Source: Paenibacillus tritici
Lineage (GTDB): Bacteria > Bacillota > Bacilli > Paenibacillales > Paenibacillaceae
NCBI RefSeq assembly: GCF_013204885.1
Contig: NZ_JABMKX010000012.1
Coordinates: forward strand, 186,001 to 250,000
DNA: 64,000 nucleotides
Direction of reading: 5' to 3'
The position numbers and the translations under genes are program-made. The notes below the pieces were generated by a model that worked only from the letters and a program-made list of their open reading frames with translations, had not been told where the DNA came from and ran no database searches. This document shows, one piece after another, positions 34,509-43,353 of this stretch (position 1 is its first letter; every line of letters begins with the position of its first letter).

Positions 34509-34813
34509 GACCGTGATAGACATCCGCCACTTTTCCCTTTCTGAATTCTGTGAATAGGGTTGAATCCCGGAGGTTCCGAACCACGGAACTGCGCGCCCGG
34601 CCGAGTTTGCTCCTAACGGACCTGAGAGACCCTATTCCCAGGAAAACACCACGTTTTGCGGTTTAACGGACGGAGTAGCCCTTATCGACTCTCTACGAGA
34701 GATTTAAGCGTAGAAATTCCAAGAATAAGCTCGCATGGGGTCCGTTCCATTGCCCATGGGGTGTCTTTCATCCGGAATACGTGCGCCTCAGTCCGTTACG
34801 CCTTGCCACTAGT
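34509..34813. repeat. Intergenic repeat element with ~50-bp inverted units
   Basis: A 305-bp non-coding gap. TAACGGAC occurs at 34614-34621 and again exactly 50 bp later (34664-34671), with similar following bases (GAGAGACCCTATT versus GAGTAGCCCTTAT). The complement GTCCGTT occurs at 34740-34746 and again 51 bp later (34791-34797). The whole is two direct ~50-bp units facing two inverted ones. No open frame of note was seen. Confidence 0.6.
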
Positions 34814-35719
34814 TTAAATCTGATGCTGTACTACATAAGTCAGACACGCTACAGCCTCCACCTGCCTGAAGCCTTCTCCCGTGTACAAAGCCTGCGCCCG
34901 TTCATTCTCTGCGTTGACACACAGAACGGTACGGGAATACGTCTTCTCAGCCGCGAACCGCAGCGCCGCCTGAAGCAGAATCCGGCCCAGTCCTCTCCCC
35001 TGATACTCCGGTAATACCGCCAGCGGGCCGATACTCATGGCAGGAGCCTCTTCGTATTCATCAGCGGAGCCGCGTACGATACCTACGGCAGTTCCGTTAT
35101 GATACAGAATCAGTAGACCGCCTTCGATATAGTCTGCTCCGCGGATCATCTGCTGCACCATAGCAGGCGTGACCGGTGTCTCGTTGCCCTGCAGTCTGGC
35201 GAAGCCGGCATTGCGCACCTCACACCAGACCACTTCATCCGCCCCGCTGCGAAAGGGAAGAACCTCATAGCCCGGCGGCAAGCTCAGCGCAGGAGGTTGC
35301 CCCTCCTCCCTCACAAGGACATAAATGTAACGCTGCACTGCGAACCGGACGGATGCCAGAATCTCTATTGCCGCAGCATTTGCCAAAGGAACGAACAGAT
35401 TCAACTGATCCATTCCTGCCGCATGAGGCAGTACCGAGCGCAGCAAGGACTCGTATACATTCACATCCCCAGTCTCCGTATACAGGATTCTGAATCTGGC
35501 CTTCCGTCCCCTGCGGGCGTAATCATTCAGCATGAGCGAAGCCGCCGCTGTAATTCCCCCCGAAGAATCGGCCATAATATACGTAGGGTTGTCCGGGGAG
35601 CATTCGAACCCGGCAAGCTCCTCATCAATCAGATAAGAATCATCCAGCTCCCCCCGGTGCTTCCGGCAAAAGCTCAAAAATGCCTCCATCCTGCTCTGAG
35701 TAAGTAATTCAACCTGCAT
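34814..35719 (-). CDS. GNAT family N-acetyltransferase
   Basis: A 301-residue protein. The C-terminal half is a complete GNAT domain: acetyl-CoA motif VLPEYQGRGLGRILLQAAL (Q/RxxGxG/A), then LCVNAENERAQALYTGEGF. The N-terminal half looks like a second, degenerate GNAT fold, as in mycothiol-synthase-like double-domain proteins. It acetylates an unknown small molecule or protein. ATG 35719 is used because AAAGGATG lies about 6 bases upstream; the frame is open to 35758 without a good site. It stands alone. Confidence 0.85.
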   Translation of the reverse strand: MQVELLTQSRMEAFLSFCRKHRGELDDSYLIDEELAGFECSPDNPTYIMADSSGGITAAASLMLNDYARRGRKARFRILYTETGDVNVYESLLRSVLPHAAGMDQLNLFVPLANAAAIEILASVRFAVQRYIYVLVREEGQPPALSLPPGYEVLPFRSGADEVVWCEVRNAGFARLQGNETPVTPAMVQQMIRGADYIEGGLLILYHNGTAVGIVRGSADEYEEAPAMSIGPLAVLPEYQGRGLGRILLQAALRFAAEKTYSRTVLCVNAENERAQALYTGEGFRQVEAVACLTYVVQHQI

Positions 35720-36001
35720 CCGTCTCATCCTTTCGGTACCATTGTATATCAGACACACTTAAGGTTTGAACTTGAAGCTTCATCGTCACTGCGGTGAACA
35801 TTTGGTCTTTCGGCCGCTGTTGTCCCCAGATTTCTTGATCAATACCGCTCTTCGCGGTGGAAATCCGGTGACAAAGGCGGTCGCTATCGCTCCTACAGTT
35901 CCAAATTTCCCCTCCGCTTCTTTTGCTTTTTGTTTATTTCTAAGTGTCTCTTATATATCTTATAAAAATATCAAAAACTTCTGCTCCCGCAAAGGAAAAA
36001 T

Positions 36002-36694
36002 ATGCCCATGAATCCAGCACTGATTGCAGCAATAACCAAAAGTCCGCTCCGCACCTCGTTATACCACTTCACCCGGACCCGCAATTTGCCGGCCATGGCT
36101 GCACTTGATGCCTTATATGCTCCAGCCGTATTGAGTCCCGGACATGCTGCCGGATTACGCCGGACAACTACCCTCCAGGTAGAATACGGCGGCCAAACCG
36201 CTATGCTGAATGCCCATCTGCGCATCACGCCTGAAGCCATGGACCCGTACACTACGCCTGAAGAATTCCGCCGCTGCCTGGACCGCCATGTATTCCTCTG
36301 GCCGACCTGGCGGGATTGCCTCGCAATGGCGGCCATGTACTCCCGCCGGGAACCGGACGAACCGTTTGCTATTCTCCAATTCTCCGCTCCCGAGCTGCTC
36401 ACCGGTCAGTTTGACCGGATCAGGCTGTCCAAATATGATTCCGGCAGCTCGCCCAGATTCCCGCACCGGATGTCCTACCGCAAAAGCTGCGGGATGCTGC
36501 TGCCCGTCGCAGAATTCATGTCCATATCCAGGAGGGATATCCCTACCAAACCTTCGGAGATCAAGGAAGTCCTGGTCGAAGGCCAACTCTCCCCGCTCAG
36601 CCGATATTTGCAGGCGGTCTACTGTTCGGAGATCAAGCATGTGCCCGAGATCTGGCAGCCTGTCTGCCAGCCGCTCGAGCTGGCGGCGCTATAA
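36002..36694 (+). CDS. Unknown protein with ADP-ribosyltransferase-like N-terminus
   Basis: A 230-residue soluble protein. The N-terminal SLYHFTRTRNLPAMAALDALYAP recalls the YHFTxxxNLxxI motif that opens DarT-like DNA ADP-ribosyltransferases and related ART-fold families. Later segments (FLWPTWRDCLAMAAMY, FAILQFSAPELL) could supply further strands, but I cannot identify a catalytic glutamate with certainty. AAAGGAAAAAT precedes the ATG. No antitoxin-like macrodomain gene (DarG) is adjacent, which argues against a DarTG toxin system. It is followed by the PadR promoter. The call is tentative. Confidence 0.6.
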   Translation: MPMNPALIAAITKSPLRTSLYHFTRTRNLPAMAALDALYAPAVLSPGHAAGLRRTTTLQVEYGGQTAMLNAHLRITPEAMDPYTTPEEFRRCLDRHVFLWPTWRDCLAMAAMYSRREPDEPFAILQFSAPELLTGQFDRIRLSKYDSGSSPRFPHRMSYRKSCGMLLPVAEFMSISRRDIPTKPSEIKEVLVEGQLSPLSRYLQAVYCSEIKHVPEIWQPVCQPLELAAL

Positions 36695-36706
36695 TTGCCC
36701 TCAGCC

Positions 36707-36749
36707 TTGAATTTTATGTCACACCGTGATATAGTCACGTTATGACATA
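36707..36749 (+). promoter_or_regulatory. PadR promoter covered by a nested palindrome
   Basis: -35 TTGAAT (36707-36712), 17-bp spacer, -10 TATAGT (36730-36735). Superimposed is a double inverted repeat: TATGTCA (36715-36721) with TGACATA (36743-36749), and inside it CGTGA (36725-36729) with TCACG (36735-36739), centred on TATAG. Further half-site-like sequence (AGACATATG) follows to 36767. This is a textbook arrangement for autorepression by the PadR protein encoded 21 bases downstream. Confidence 0.8.
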
Positions 36750-36769
36750 GTCACGGCAAGACATATGCC

Positions 36770-37141
36770 ATGAGTATGCACAATGAACTGGCGAAGCAGG
36801 TGATCTTGGTGTCCGCAACGGATAAAGTGCTGAAAAAGTATGTGCCGATGACAGAGACGGCGTTCTATATTCTGTTGTCCCTGACCAAACCCCGCCACGG
36901 CTACGGAATCATCAAGCATGTGGAGGAGCTGTCCGCAGGGCGGCTTAGACTGGGCTCCGGTACGGTATACGGAACTTTGACGAAGATGAACAAGGACGGA
37001 CTGATCGTTGTATTCGCCGATGGAGAGAGAAAGACGGTGTACGAGGTGTCCAGTCTGGGGAAAGAAGTAATGCGCGCAGAAATCAGCAGATTGAAGGAAC
37101 TTCACCGCAATGCCATTACCAGTGAGGAGGAATTTGTATGA
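36770..37141 (+). CDS. PadR family transcriptional regulator
   Basis: A 123-residue repressor with a PadR winged helix: TETAFYILLSLTKPRHGYGIIKHVEELSAGR, GSGTVYGTLTKMNKDGLI and the basic wing DGERKTVYEVSSLGK. There is no long C-terminal helix domain, so it belongs to the short subfamily. It overlaps the DUF2812 gene by the ATGA arrangement, a pairing repeated widely in Firmicutes in which the PadR protein controls the membrane protein. The ribosome site is weak, and an in-frame ATG three codons on is a possible alternative. The promoter carries a palindrome likely bound by this protein. Confidence 0.92.
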   Translation: MSMHNELAKQVILVSATDKVLKKYVPMTETAFYILLSLTKPRHGYGIIKHVEELSAGRLRLGSGTVYGTLTKMNKDGLIVVFADGERKTVYEVSSLGKEVMRAEISRLKELHRNAITSEEEFV

Positions 37142-38286
37142 AAAGGGTATTTCGGCCCTTCTGGAGTTATGACCTGCCCAAGTCAGAAGCCTGGCTGGCC
37201 GATATGGCAAGTCAGGGCTGGGTGCTGGCGGAGTGGAGCCTGCTACTCCGGCGGTTCACCTTCCGGCAAGCTCAACCGGTACAGCGTTCTTATCAGATCG
37301 GGTATGGACCCTCCTCCCAGCCTTCCATGTCATCCTATCTGGCTGCTGAAGGCTGGAGCAAGCGCCTGCAGCAAGGCAAATGGACCGTCTACGAGAATGA
37401 GCGGCAGCTGGCACAGATTAAGGCGTACCCTTCCCGCAAAGAGGTCTTAAGGCGGAACCGCAAGATCTCCTATATTTTCATGGGAATATTGGTGTACTTA
37501 TTGCTCATTGCGATGATCCCGCTGATTGCGCTAGGCTTCTCCTTGACCCAGGATACTCCTATGCAGACGCAACAAAGCCCGTTGTGGGCGGTTACCTGGG
37601 TCGCAGCAGTCTTGGCTGTGATCCTGCTTATCCTTGCAATCTATTCGATTATTAAGCTCCGGGCGGCCAGCAAGGGGTTCCAATTGAATCAAGATGTTAT
37701 CAAGAAGACTCATGAACAGCAGAAGCCAGCGGGCCTTAAGATGACGCGGCTGAAGTTAGGCTGGATGTACGCTCCCGACCGGCTGGAGGAATGGCTGGAG
37801 GAGAAGGAGCGGCTGGGCTGGAATCTGTATAAAGTCGGCCCGGGGGGAACCCTGTTCCATTTCAGCCAAGGCAGTCCGCGCCAAATGAAGTATCACGCCG
37901 ACTATCAGGTCATTGGCGATGAGGAGTATGTCGAACTGCACCGCCAGGCAGGCTGGAATAAGGTCTATAGCTCACCTTTTTCCTTGCAGAAATGGACCAT
38001 CTGGAGCCGGGAGCAGCCGGATCATGCGCAGCAGCCGGAAATCTACAGTGATCCTTACCACCGCCTGAAGCACGCACGCAAAATTGCCGTCAGCTATACC
38101 CTGCTGTTCCTGCCCATGATTCTGCTCTACAGCCTGAATGTGACGGCATTTATTGACGGGATGCTGCAAGACGGAATCACCGCTTCCCGGGCATGGAACA
38201 CATCACTGATGTTCCTCTGCATCCTTATTTTCGGCTCGTTTGCGGTCAGAACCTGGCTGTATTACCGGCGGCTCAAGAAGCTATAG
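37138..38286 (+). CDS. DUF2812 domain membrane protein
   Basis: A 382-residue protein with two copies of the DUF2812 pattern: residues 1-75 (FRPFWSYDLPKSEAWLADMASQGWVL) and about 200-290 (LGWMYAPDRLEEWLEEKERLGWNLYK). Each is followed by a pair of transmembrane helices (about 105-170 and 310-375). It is translationally coupled to PadR. DUF2812 proteins always sit beside PadR regulators; their function is unknown, with envelope stress sensing suggested by this arrangement. A terminator hairpin lies at 38327-38382. Confidence 0.88.
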   Translation: MKRVFRPFWSYDLPKSEAWLADMASQGWVLAEWSLLLRRFTFRQAQPVQRSYQIGYGPSSQPSMSSYLAAEGWSKRLQQGKWTVYENERQLAQIKAYPSRKEVLRRNRKISYIFMGILVYLLLIAMIPLIALGFSLTQDTPMQTQQSPLWAVTWVAAVLAVILLILAIYSIIKLRAASKGFQLNQDVIKKTHEQQKPAGLKMTRLKLGWMYAPDRLEEWLEEKERLGWNLYKVGPGGTLFHFSQGSPRQMKYHADYQVIGDEEYVELHRQAGWNKVYSSPFSLQKWTIWSREQPDHAQQPEIYSDPYHRLKHARKIAVSYTLLFLPMILLYSLNVTAFIDGMLQDGITASRAWNTSLMFLCILIFGSFAVRTWLYYRRLKKL

Positions 38287-38326
38287 AACGGCTGAACAAG
38301 TAGAGACGGATTGGTTAGTTCGCGAC

Positions 38327-38382
38327 AAAAGGCGTATACCGGAAGCCCCTCCATACGGAGAAAGCTTTCAGTATACGCCTTT
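38327..38382. terminator. Bidirectional terminator between DUF2812 and GntR genes
   Basis: AAAAGGCGTATAC pairs with GTATACGCCTTT around a 31-base region containing a second small stem (GGAAGC/GCTTTC). It serves convergent genes ending at 38286 and 38404. Confidence 0.8.
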
Positions 38383-38403
38383 AACATGACAGCCGGTCTA
38401 TGA

Positions 38404-39072
38404 TCAGAAGAATTGCGGGTATAACTTGGACATGCTCTGAACCCGGTCCAGAAGGGTATTGGAATGCTCGATCACAACCTTGCGCATCCCTTCCACATCC
38501 CGCTTACGGGTAGCCGCGACCATCTTCACATGCTTATCAATATCGGAGGGCTGCACCCCCTCCATCTTGCCGTACAGCAGACGGATGCGATTATAATGGG
38601 AGGCTACTTCTTCAATGGTAAACCAGGATAACTCCTCCCCCGCCGTCTGAAAGATCAGCTGATGGAAGCGGTTGTCCTTGAAATAGAATTCTCTGAAATA
38701 TTTCTTATCCATATATTTCTTCTGCTTATTAATCAGTTCCTGCATCGTATCTGCTACCAGTTCACTGCACTTGCGGATGAATTCATCAATCACCGCGGAT
38801 TCAAGCGAGGTCCGGATGAACCATTCCTCACGCACTCTTTGCAGATCAATCTTGGAGACTACGGTTTTGCGCTGAGGATATATTTCCACCAGTCCCGACT
38901 GTTGAAGGCGGACTACAGCTTCACGCACCGGTGTCCGGCTGACGCCATAACGTTCCGACAGCTTCTGCACACTGACATCCATTCCCGGCTCCAACGTCAT
39001 ATTCATGATGTCTTCTTTTATTTTATTGTAAGTTACATCATTTAGTGAATTACTGTTATTAATAATCTTCAA
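38404..39072 (-). CDS. GntR family regulator, FCD (FadR-like) subfamily
   Basis: A 222-residue regulator. The N-terminal winged helix (VQKLSERYGVSRTPVREAVVRLQQSGLVEIYPQRKTVVSKI, about 33-75) is classic GntR. The all-helical C-terminal FCD domain has metal-binding His residues (NRFHQLIF, KHVKMVAA, VIEHSNTLL). FCD regulators bind small carboxylic acids. It is the last gene of a leftward four-gene operon with a transporter, a HyuA-like protein and a HEIFH-motif protein. Repeated AACATG palindromes in the operon promoter (43354-43422) are its probable operators. The TTG start is supported by AGGGAA. Confidence 0.9.
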   Translation of the reverse strand: MKIINNSNSLNDVTYNKIKEDIMNMTLEPGMDVSVQKLSERYGVSRTPVREAVVRLQQSGLVEIYPQRKTVVSKIDLQRVREEWFIRTSLESAVIDEFIRKCSELVADTMQELINKQKKYMDKKYFREFYFKDNRFHQLIFQTAGEELSWFTIEEVASHYNRIRLLYGKMEGVQPSDIDKHVKMVAATRKRDVEGMRKVVIEHSNTLLDRVQSMSKLYPQFF

Positions 39073-39080
39073 CGGATTCC

Positions 39081-39764
39081 CTACACCTTCCCTGAACTCA
39101 CTCCTAGTACATCACGGTATATGATCTCCGCACTGGCTGAATCGTAGCTGTAATATAGCAGAATATCCAGAATAAACGGTGAGTAGCTTAGTCTGTTCAA
39201 TTCCTGCGTAAAGGCCATGGCTCCGACTTCACTTAAGGTGCGTATAGTAGAATAATTCTTCAGGCCCAGCAGCTTCCATAGCAGAATCCGCTCGGTCCGG
39301 GTGTATATTTCCTGTGCATACCGGTCTTCTACACCATGAAAAATCTCGTGGCCAAGGATAGTATTCATTATACCAGCTTGCGGAAAAAGTTCAACTAGAG
39401 CAGGCTGTTCCGCCTGTACCAGCTCCGCCGCCCTGCGCACGGGTTCTTCCATAATTTCAATCTTGTCCGGAGGCGTATAGCTGGCAAACAGCACCCGCTT
39501 GCCGGTCATGCTTGCACTCCTTAGTTCCAGCTTCAGGTTCAGCTTCCCGGCAATCTCCCGGACATCGCTGGTGCCATAGTCACGGATCATCCGCCGGGCG
39601 TATTCAATCCCGCAGGCTCTGGCCCGCACTAGCATCTCTATCTTGGTCACAGGCGGAATGCGCCGGTTCAGAATATCTCTGGAGAAGGCGTACATCCCCC
39701 AAGCCTCATCGTCAACCCGCAGCAAATCATCCATCATCTCTCCCAGCTTCCTCTGCACCTGCAT
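39081..39764 (-). CDS. HEIFH-motif metallopeptidase-like protein of unknown function
   Basis: A 227-residue soluble protein. Residues of about 138-144 read GHEIFHGVED, an HExxH zinc-binding motif, followed by an acidic helix (ERILLWKLLGLKN) and SEVGAMAFTQEL, where a third ligand Glu could lie. The family is unknown to me. The gene is 8 bases upstream of the GntR gene and 43 bases after the HyuA-like gene, so it is part of the operon. The start is uncertain: GGAGG almost touches the ATG at 39764, and a GTG two codons later has better spacing. Confidence 0.7.
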   Translation of the reverse strand: MQVQRKLGEMMDDLLRVDDEAWGMYAFSRDILNRRIPPVTKIEMLVRARACGIEYARRMIRDYGTSDVREIAGKLNLKLELRSASMTGKRVLFASYTPPDKIEIMEEPVRRAAELVQAEQPALVELFPQAGIMNTILGHEIFHGVEDRYAQEIYTRTERILLWKLLGLKNYSTIRTLSEVGAMAFTQELNRLSYSPFILDILLYYSYDSASAEIIYRDVLGVSSGKV

Positions 39765-39807
39765 ACCTCCCCCTGTGTCCTCTTCCCTGTCTTACTCTTT
39801 ACGGCCG

Positions 39808-41940
39808 TTAGCTTTGCTTGATATTGGCTGCCACGACAATGATCTCGGTGTCCGGCTCGAACGTGGATACTTCGATATCCATCAGCAGCTCCAGCTGTTC
39901 AAAGTCCGAAGCGGTGAAGTCCATGACGCGGGCCCCGATGCACAGGTAAAAGTCAGGCCTTGCGATCAGCTCCGTCTGATAGACGGCCATCGCCTCCCAT
40001 AGCTTACGGACGGCATTCAGATAGTCCCCGGCCGTGGTTTTAAACGCCATCGCCCGGCCTCTCTGTACCTTGATGAACCCTTTGGTGTCCAGGATGCGAA
40101 CCGCACCGGCTTCACCGGCCTTATCCATCTTTTCGCCGAAAATATACACGTATCTGGTCTTCTCAAGCAGCACTGTCCGCTCGACGGGAATACGCATATC
40201 CTGTGCCGCCAGCTCCTGCAATTCCTCTTCCGTACATTCCTTCAGCAGCTCGGTCGTCTTGACTTCCGTAGAGCCGGTAGCAATCGCAGTCACCTTGGAG
40301 GTCTGCGGATCAATGTCAATATGAATCTCGATGCTCTCCGGTGTCGCTCCGCTCTGTATCGCCTTGTTCATGGCTTCCATTTTGAGGGCGGCAATCACTT
40401 CCTTGGAAGGGGAAGGAATAATCCGCTCGACTACATCCCGGACCATCGACAAGGCCACGCCTATGGAGGAGATGACCTCCGCATTCTCCGGGATGCTGTA
40501 TTTGAGGCCCATTTTCTCCGAGAAATAGACAATAAGCGAAGCTGCCCCGCCGCCGACACCCACCAGGGAGATCTGATCCTTCTCCAGTTTGTACTTCTCA
40601 GCCAGCGCCAGGATGATCGGCTCGATCTTGGCATAGGCCTTCTCCATGATCTGCTTGGCAATATCCTCGGCTGTCGTTCCGCAGTAATCGGCCAGCGCCT
40701 GCATCGCCCTTCTCGCTGCTTCCACATTCCCGTAGGAGAAATGCTCCGGCTTCACCAGGCCCAGCACGTTCGCCGCGCAGGAGTTCGTAATCGTCACCCG
40801 TTCCCCGTTCTCCAGACGGATCGCTACATAATCTGCAGGATCACCAGGCTTCGGCGAGAAAAACTCGACCTGCGCTCCCTTGATCTTCTCCGGGTCCGTG
40901 AAGACCGAATAATCCAGACCGCCGATATGCGCCGATCTCGGACCGACATCCACCACACCGCTCTTATTGGCCCGGATCATCGAACCGCCGGCAACACCGA
41001 GTACCCGCACATCCAGTGAATTGACATAGGTCGGATGGCCGCCGACGATGGAATAGTCAATGGCCGGGCGGCCGTTTTTGATGACACCAATATTGGTTGT
41101 CGTACCGCCGACCTCGAAATACACCCCGTTCGACGCTCTCAGATACATCAGCGATCCCATAACCGAGGCCGCCGGTCCCGACAGCATGGTCAGCACAGGC
41201 CGCTTCTTCATCTCACTGATCTCCATCACACCGCCGTCGCCTCTCATAATCATCAGCGGCACATGGACACCGGCCTCCCGGACAGACCGCTCTGTTGAAT
41301 TGGCCGTATCCAGCATCTTCGGCAGAATACTTGCATTAATCGCCGCCGTTCTGGTTCTTCGGGTCAGCCCGTACAGCTTCGTAATGTCGGAGGCCATGGT
41401 GGTCGGCATACCCTGTTTCTCAGCTTCTATATATACCAGTTCCTCAGGCCGTCCATTATCCACGCCAAAAGCCATGGAAGGCACAATCACCTGTGCCCCC
41501 TGACGCTTAAGCTCATCAATGACCGCCAGCACGGAGGCTTCGGACATTTTTTTAACATTAAGGAAGCCATTATAAATCTTGATCTCCTTGCTGTTGCCCA
41601 GATCTATATTCTGAAGCTTGGTCTGCCGTTTGGCGAGCCAGCCTTCAAGACCGCCCTTCGCCAGGCCAATGATGCCAACCTGGGCAATATCGCCTTCGAT
41701 CAGCGCATTGGTCGCCTGTGTTGTACTGTGTGCCACGAACACTACATCCTCCGGCCGGATATTGTTCTCCTCCAGGCAATTCATGAAGCATTTCACCACA
41801 CCTGCGGCTACGCCTGTGGCATGATCATGTGTCGTCTTGACCGATGATTTCCCGATAATCTCATGTGTCGCATTGTCGATGGCCACTGCTTTGGTATGTG
41901 TTCCCCCTACGTCGATACCCATCCTAACCATTTTGCCCAT
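39808..41940 (-). CDS. HyuA-like hydantoinase/oxoprolinase family protein
   Basis: A 710-residue member of the hydantoinase A/oxoprolinase family with an actin-like ATPase fold. N-terminal GIDVGGTHTKAVAID and AHSTTQATNALIEGD, then MRGDGGVM, TMLSGPAASVMG and FEVGGTTTNIG are family motifs. Relatives hydrolyse 5-oxoproline or hydantoins or carboxylate acetone, using ATP. The usual partner subunit HyuB is absent; instead there are a transporter and an HExxH protein. ATG 41940 is used because GGAG is 8 bases upstream; the frame is open to 41973. The substrate cannot be inferred from sequence alone. Confidence 0.88.
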   Translation of the reverse strand: MGKMVRMGIDVGGTHTKAVAIDNATHEIIGKSSVKTTHDHATGVAAGVVKCFMNCLEENNIRPEDVVFVAHSTTQATNALIEGDIAQVGIIGLAKGGLEGWLAKRQTKLQNIDLGNSKEIKIYNGFLNVKKMSEASVLAVIDELKRQGAQVIVPSMAFGVDNGRPEELVYIEAEKQGMPTTMASDITKLYGLTRRTRTAAINASILPKMLDTANSTERSVREAGVHVPLMIMRGDGGVMEISEMKKRPVLTMLSGPAASVMGSLMYLRASNGVYFEVGGTTTNIGVIKNGRPAIDYSIVGGHPTYVNSLDVRVLGVAGGSMIRANKSGVVDVGPRSAHIGGLDYSVFTDPEKIKGAQVEFFSPKPGDPADYVAIRLENGERVTITNSCAANVLGLVKPEHFSYGNVEAARRAMQALADYCGTTAEDIAKQIMEKAYAKIEPIILALAEKYKLEKDQISLVGVGGGAASLIVYFSEKMGLKYSIPENAEVISSIGVALSMVRDVVERIIPSPSKEVIAALKMEAMNKAIQSGATPESIEIHIDIDPQTSKVTAIATGSTEVKTTELLKECTEEELQELAAQDMRIPVERTVLLEKTRYVYIFGEKMDKAGEAGAVRILDTKGFIKVQRGRAMAFKTTAGDYLNAVRKLWEAMAVYQTELIARPDFYLCIGARVMDFTASDFEQLELLMDIEVSTFEPDTEIIVVAANIKQS

Positions 41941-41974
41941 ATGATTGCTCCGTTTCTCTTCATTATAAAACATG

Positions 41975-43321
41975 CTACACCAGATTGCCGTACATGAAGA
42001 ATACGACCGCGCATAGAATAATACCGATGATCCAGCCTGTAGGAATCGACATCTTCATGTATTCCTTGGCCGGAACCTTCGTATAGCCGAAGCCCCAGGC
42101 GACCCAGGACTGGGTTACGTCCAAGTGCTGCGGTGCTACAGTAGTAATGGCGAACAACGGATACAGGAATTGCACCGGCCAGGCTGCCGTTGCAACGACT
42201 ACGGCCAGAATCGCCGAACCCGAACCGACCAGGTTCATCGGGCCGCGGAAGAAGCCGAGCGGTGTCAGGATGGCGAATACGATACAGAGCAATAACGCTG
42301 TCTGCGGCATCGCACCATCCAGCAGTTCTTTGAAATAGGGCGAAGCATAGGTGGCTGCATTGTTGAACATCGACAGGGTGAGCAAGAAACCGATCATCGG
42401 CGCCACATCAATGGCTCCGTCCGAGAATTGCTTCGACAGCATTCTGCAAACGTTTGCAAAACCACCCTTTAACTTGCCGCAGGTCAGCAAGGCGAACAAT
42501 GCGGCGAAGATGAAGCCAAATATAATCGGAACCTTAAGCACCACCACGCCGATAACGGGCAGGATGATGGAAATCCAGGAGATGGCAGGCGCATCCTTCG
42601 TAGCGCCGGTATCCGGCGTGGCGGCCCAGGCTCTTGAGATCTTTTTGTTCATCATCACGTTCGATACAACCAGTACAACAATCAGGGATACAGCCATCGC
42701 AATCATGCCGAATTTGAAATATGTATTATAGTCGTAGCTGGCATAACTTTCATTGGCTGTGGCAAAGATAGCCTGATATTGCTTGAAATTCACGATGTTC
42801 CCGAAGATCCCCGCCATAATGGAGCCCATGAAGGAGAACAAGGCAATCGGTGAAGGAATTCCGAGCGACAGCATGATTGGCAACACGATTACAGCAATGG
42901 AGATTACCGGACCGATGCCGGTCATGGATGTGAAGATTACAGCGGTAACTATACACAGCAGTGACATGGTGACTCTTGGTTTGTCTCCCCCCAGCTCTAC
43001 TACCTTACGGATTAAGGTCGCGGCAATTCCGGTGTCGATTAGGACTCTGCCGAAGAATGCACCGAAGAAGATATTAACCAGGATCGCTTTACCGTAGTTC
43101 TCCGGCCCCGTCTGGAACACGTTCGTCAGGACATCAATGAACGTCTTGCCCTCCATCACAGAGGTGGGATGAATGGAATTACCGATCAGGGCAATCGAGG
43201 TCCACAGCACCGACATGACGAAGAAGCCCACCATGAGGTTATACCCCTTAACGCAATACCACACCAATCCAAAAAATGATAAAACCATAATGAAACCGAT
43301 TACAACATTAGCCACATCCAC
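41975..43321 (-). CDS. Citrate/gluconate-type (GntP/CitMHS-like) transporter
   Basis: A 448-residue membrane protein with about 12 hydrophobic helices and duplicated IGPVISIAVIVLPIMLSLGI and PMIGFLLTLSMFNNAATYASPY segments, typical of ion-coupled carboxylate transporters (IT superfamily). It presumably imports the substrate for the HyuA-like enzyme encoded 34 bases downstream. Start GTG 43321 has AGGAGGTT about 5 bases upstream. The promoter region carries four AACATG-type sites for the operon's GntR regulator. Within the gene lies a perfect cre-like palindrome (42445-42458). Confidence 0.83.
   Translation of the reverse strand: MDVANVVIGFIMVLSFFGLVWYCVKGYNLMVGFFVMSVLWTSIALIGNSIHPTSVMEGKTFIDVLTNVFQTGPENYGKAILVNIFFGAFFGRVLIDTGIAATLIRKVVELGGDKPRVTMSLLCIVTAVIFTSMTGIGPVISIAVIVLPIMLSLGIPSPIALFSFMGSIMAGIFGNIVNFKQYQAIFATANESYASYDYNTYFKFGMIAMAVSLIVVLVVSNVMMNKKISRAWAATPDTGATKDAPAISWISIILPVIGVVVLKVPIIFGFIFAALFALLTCGKLKGGFANVCRMLSKQFSDGAIDVAPMIGFLLTLSMFNNAATYASPYFKELLDGAMPQTALLLCIVFAILTPLGFFRGPMNLVGSGSAILAVVVATAAWPVQFLYPLFAITTVAPQHLDVTQSWVAWGFGYTKVPAKEYMKMSIPTGWIIGIILCAVVFFMYGNLV
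42445..42458 (-). promoter_or_regulatory. Perfect palindromic cre-like site inside the transporter gene
   Basis: TGCAAACGTTTGCA is a perfect 14-bp palindrome and matches the cre consensus at 13 of 14 positions. It lies about 860 bases into the transporter gene. CcpA is known to block elongation at intragenic sites, but coincidence is possible. Confidence 0.4.
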
Positions 43322-43353
43322 AAAATAACCTCCTGTAATAGGATCAAATAAAA

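Noticed and set aside
36002..36694. DarTG toxin-antitoxin system
   Set aside because: Only a short N-terminal motif resembles DarT, and no macrodomain antitoxin gene is adjacent.
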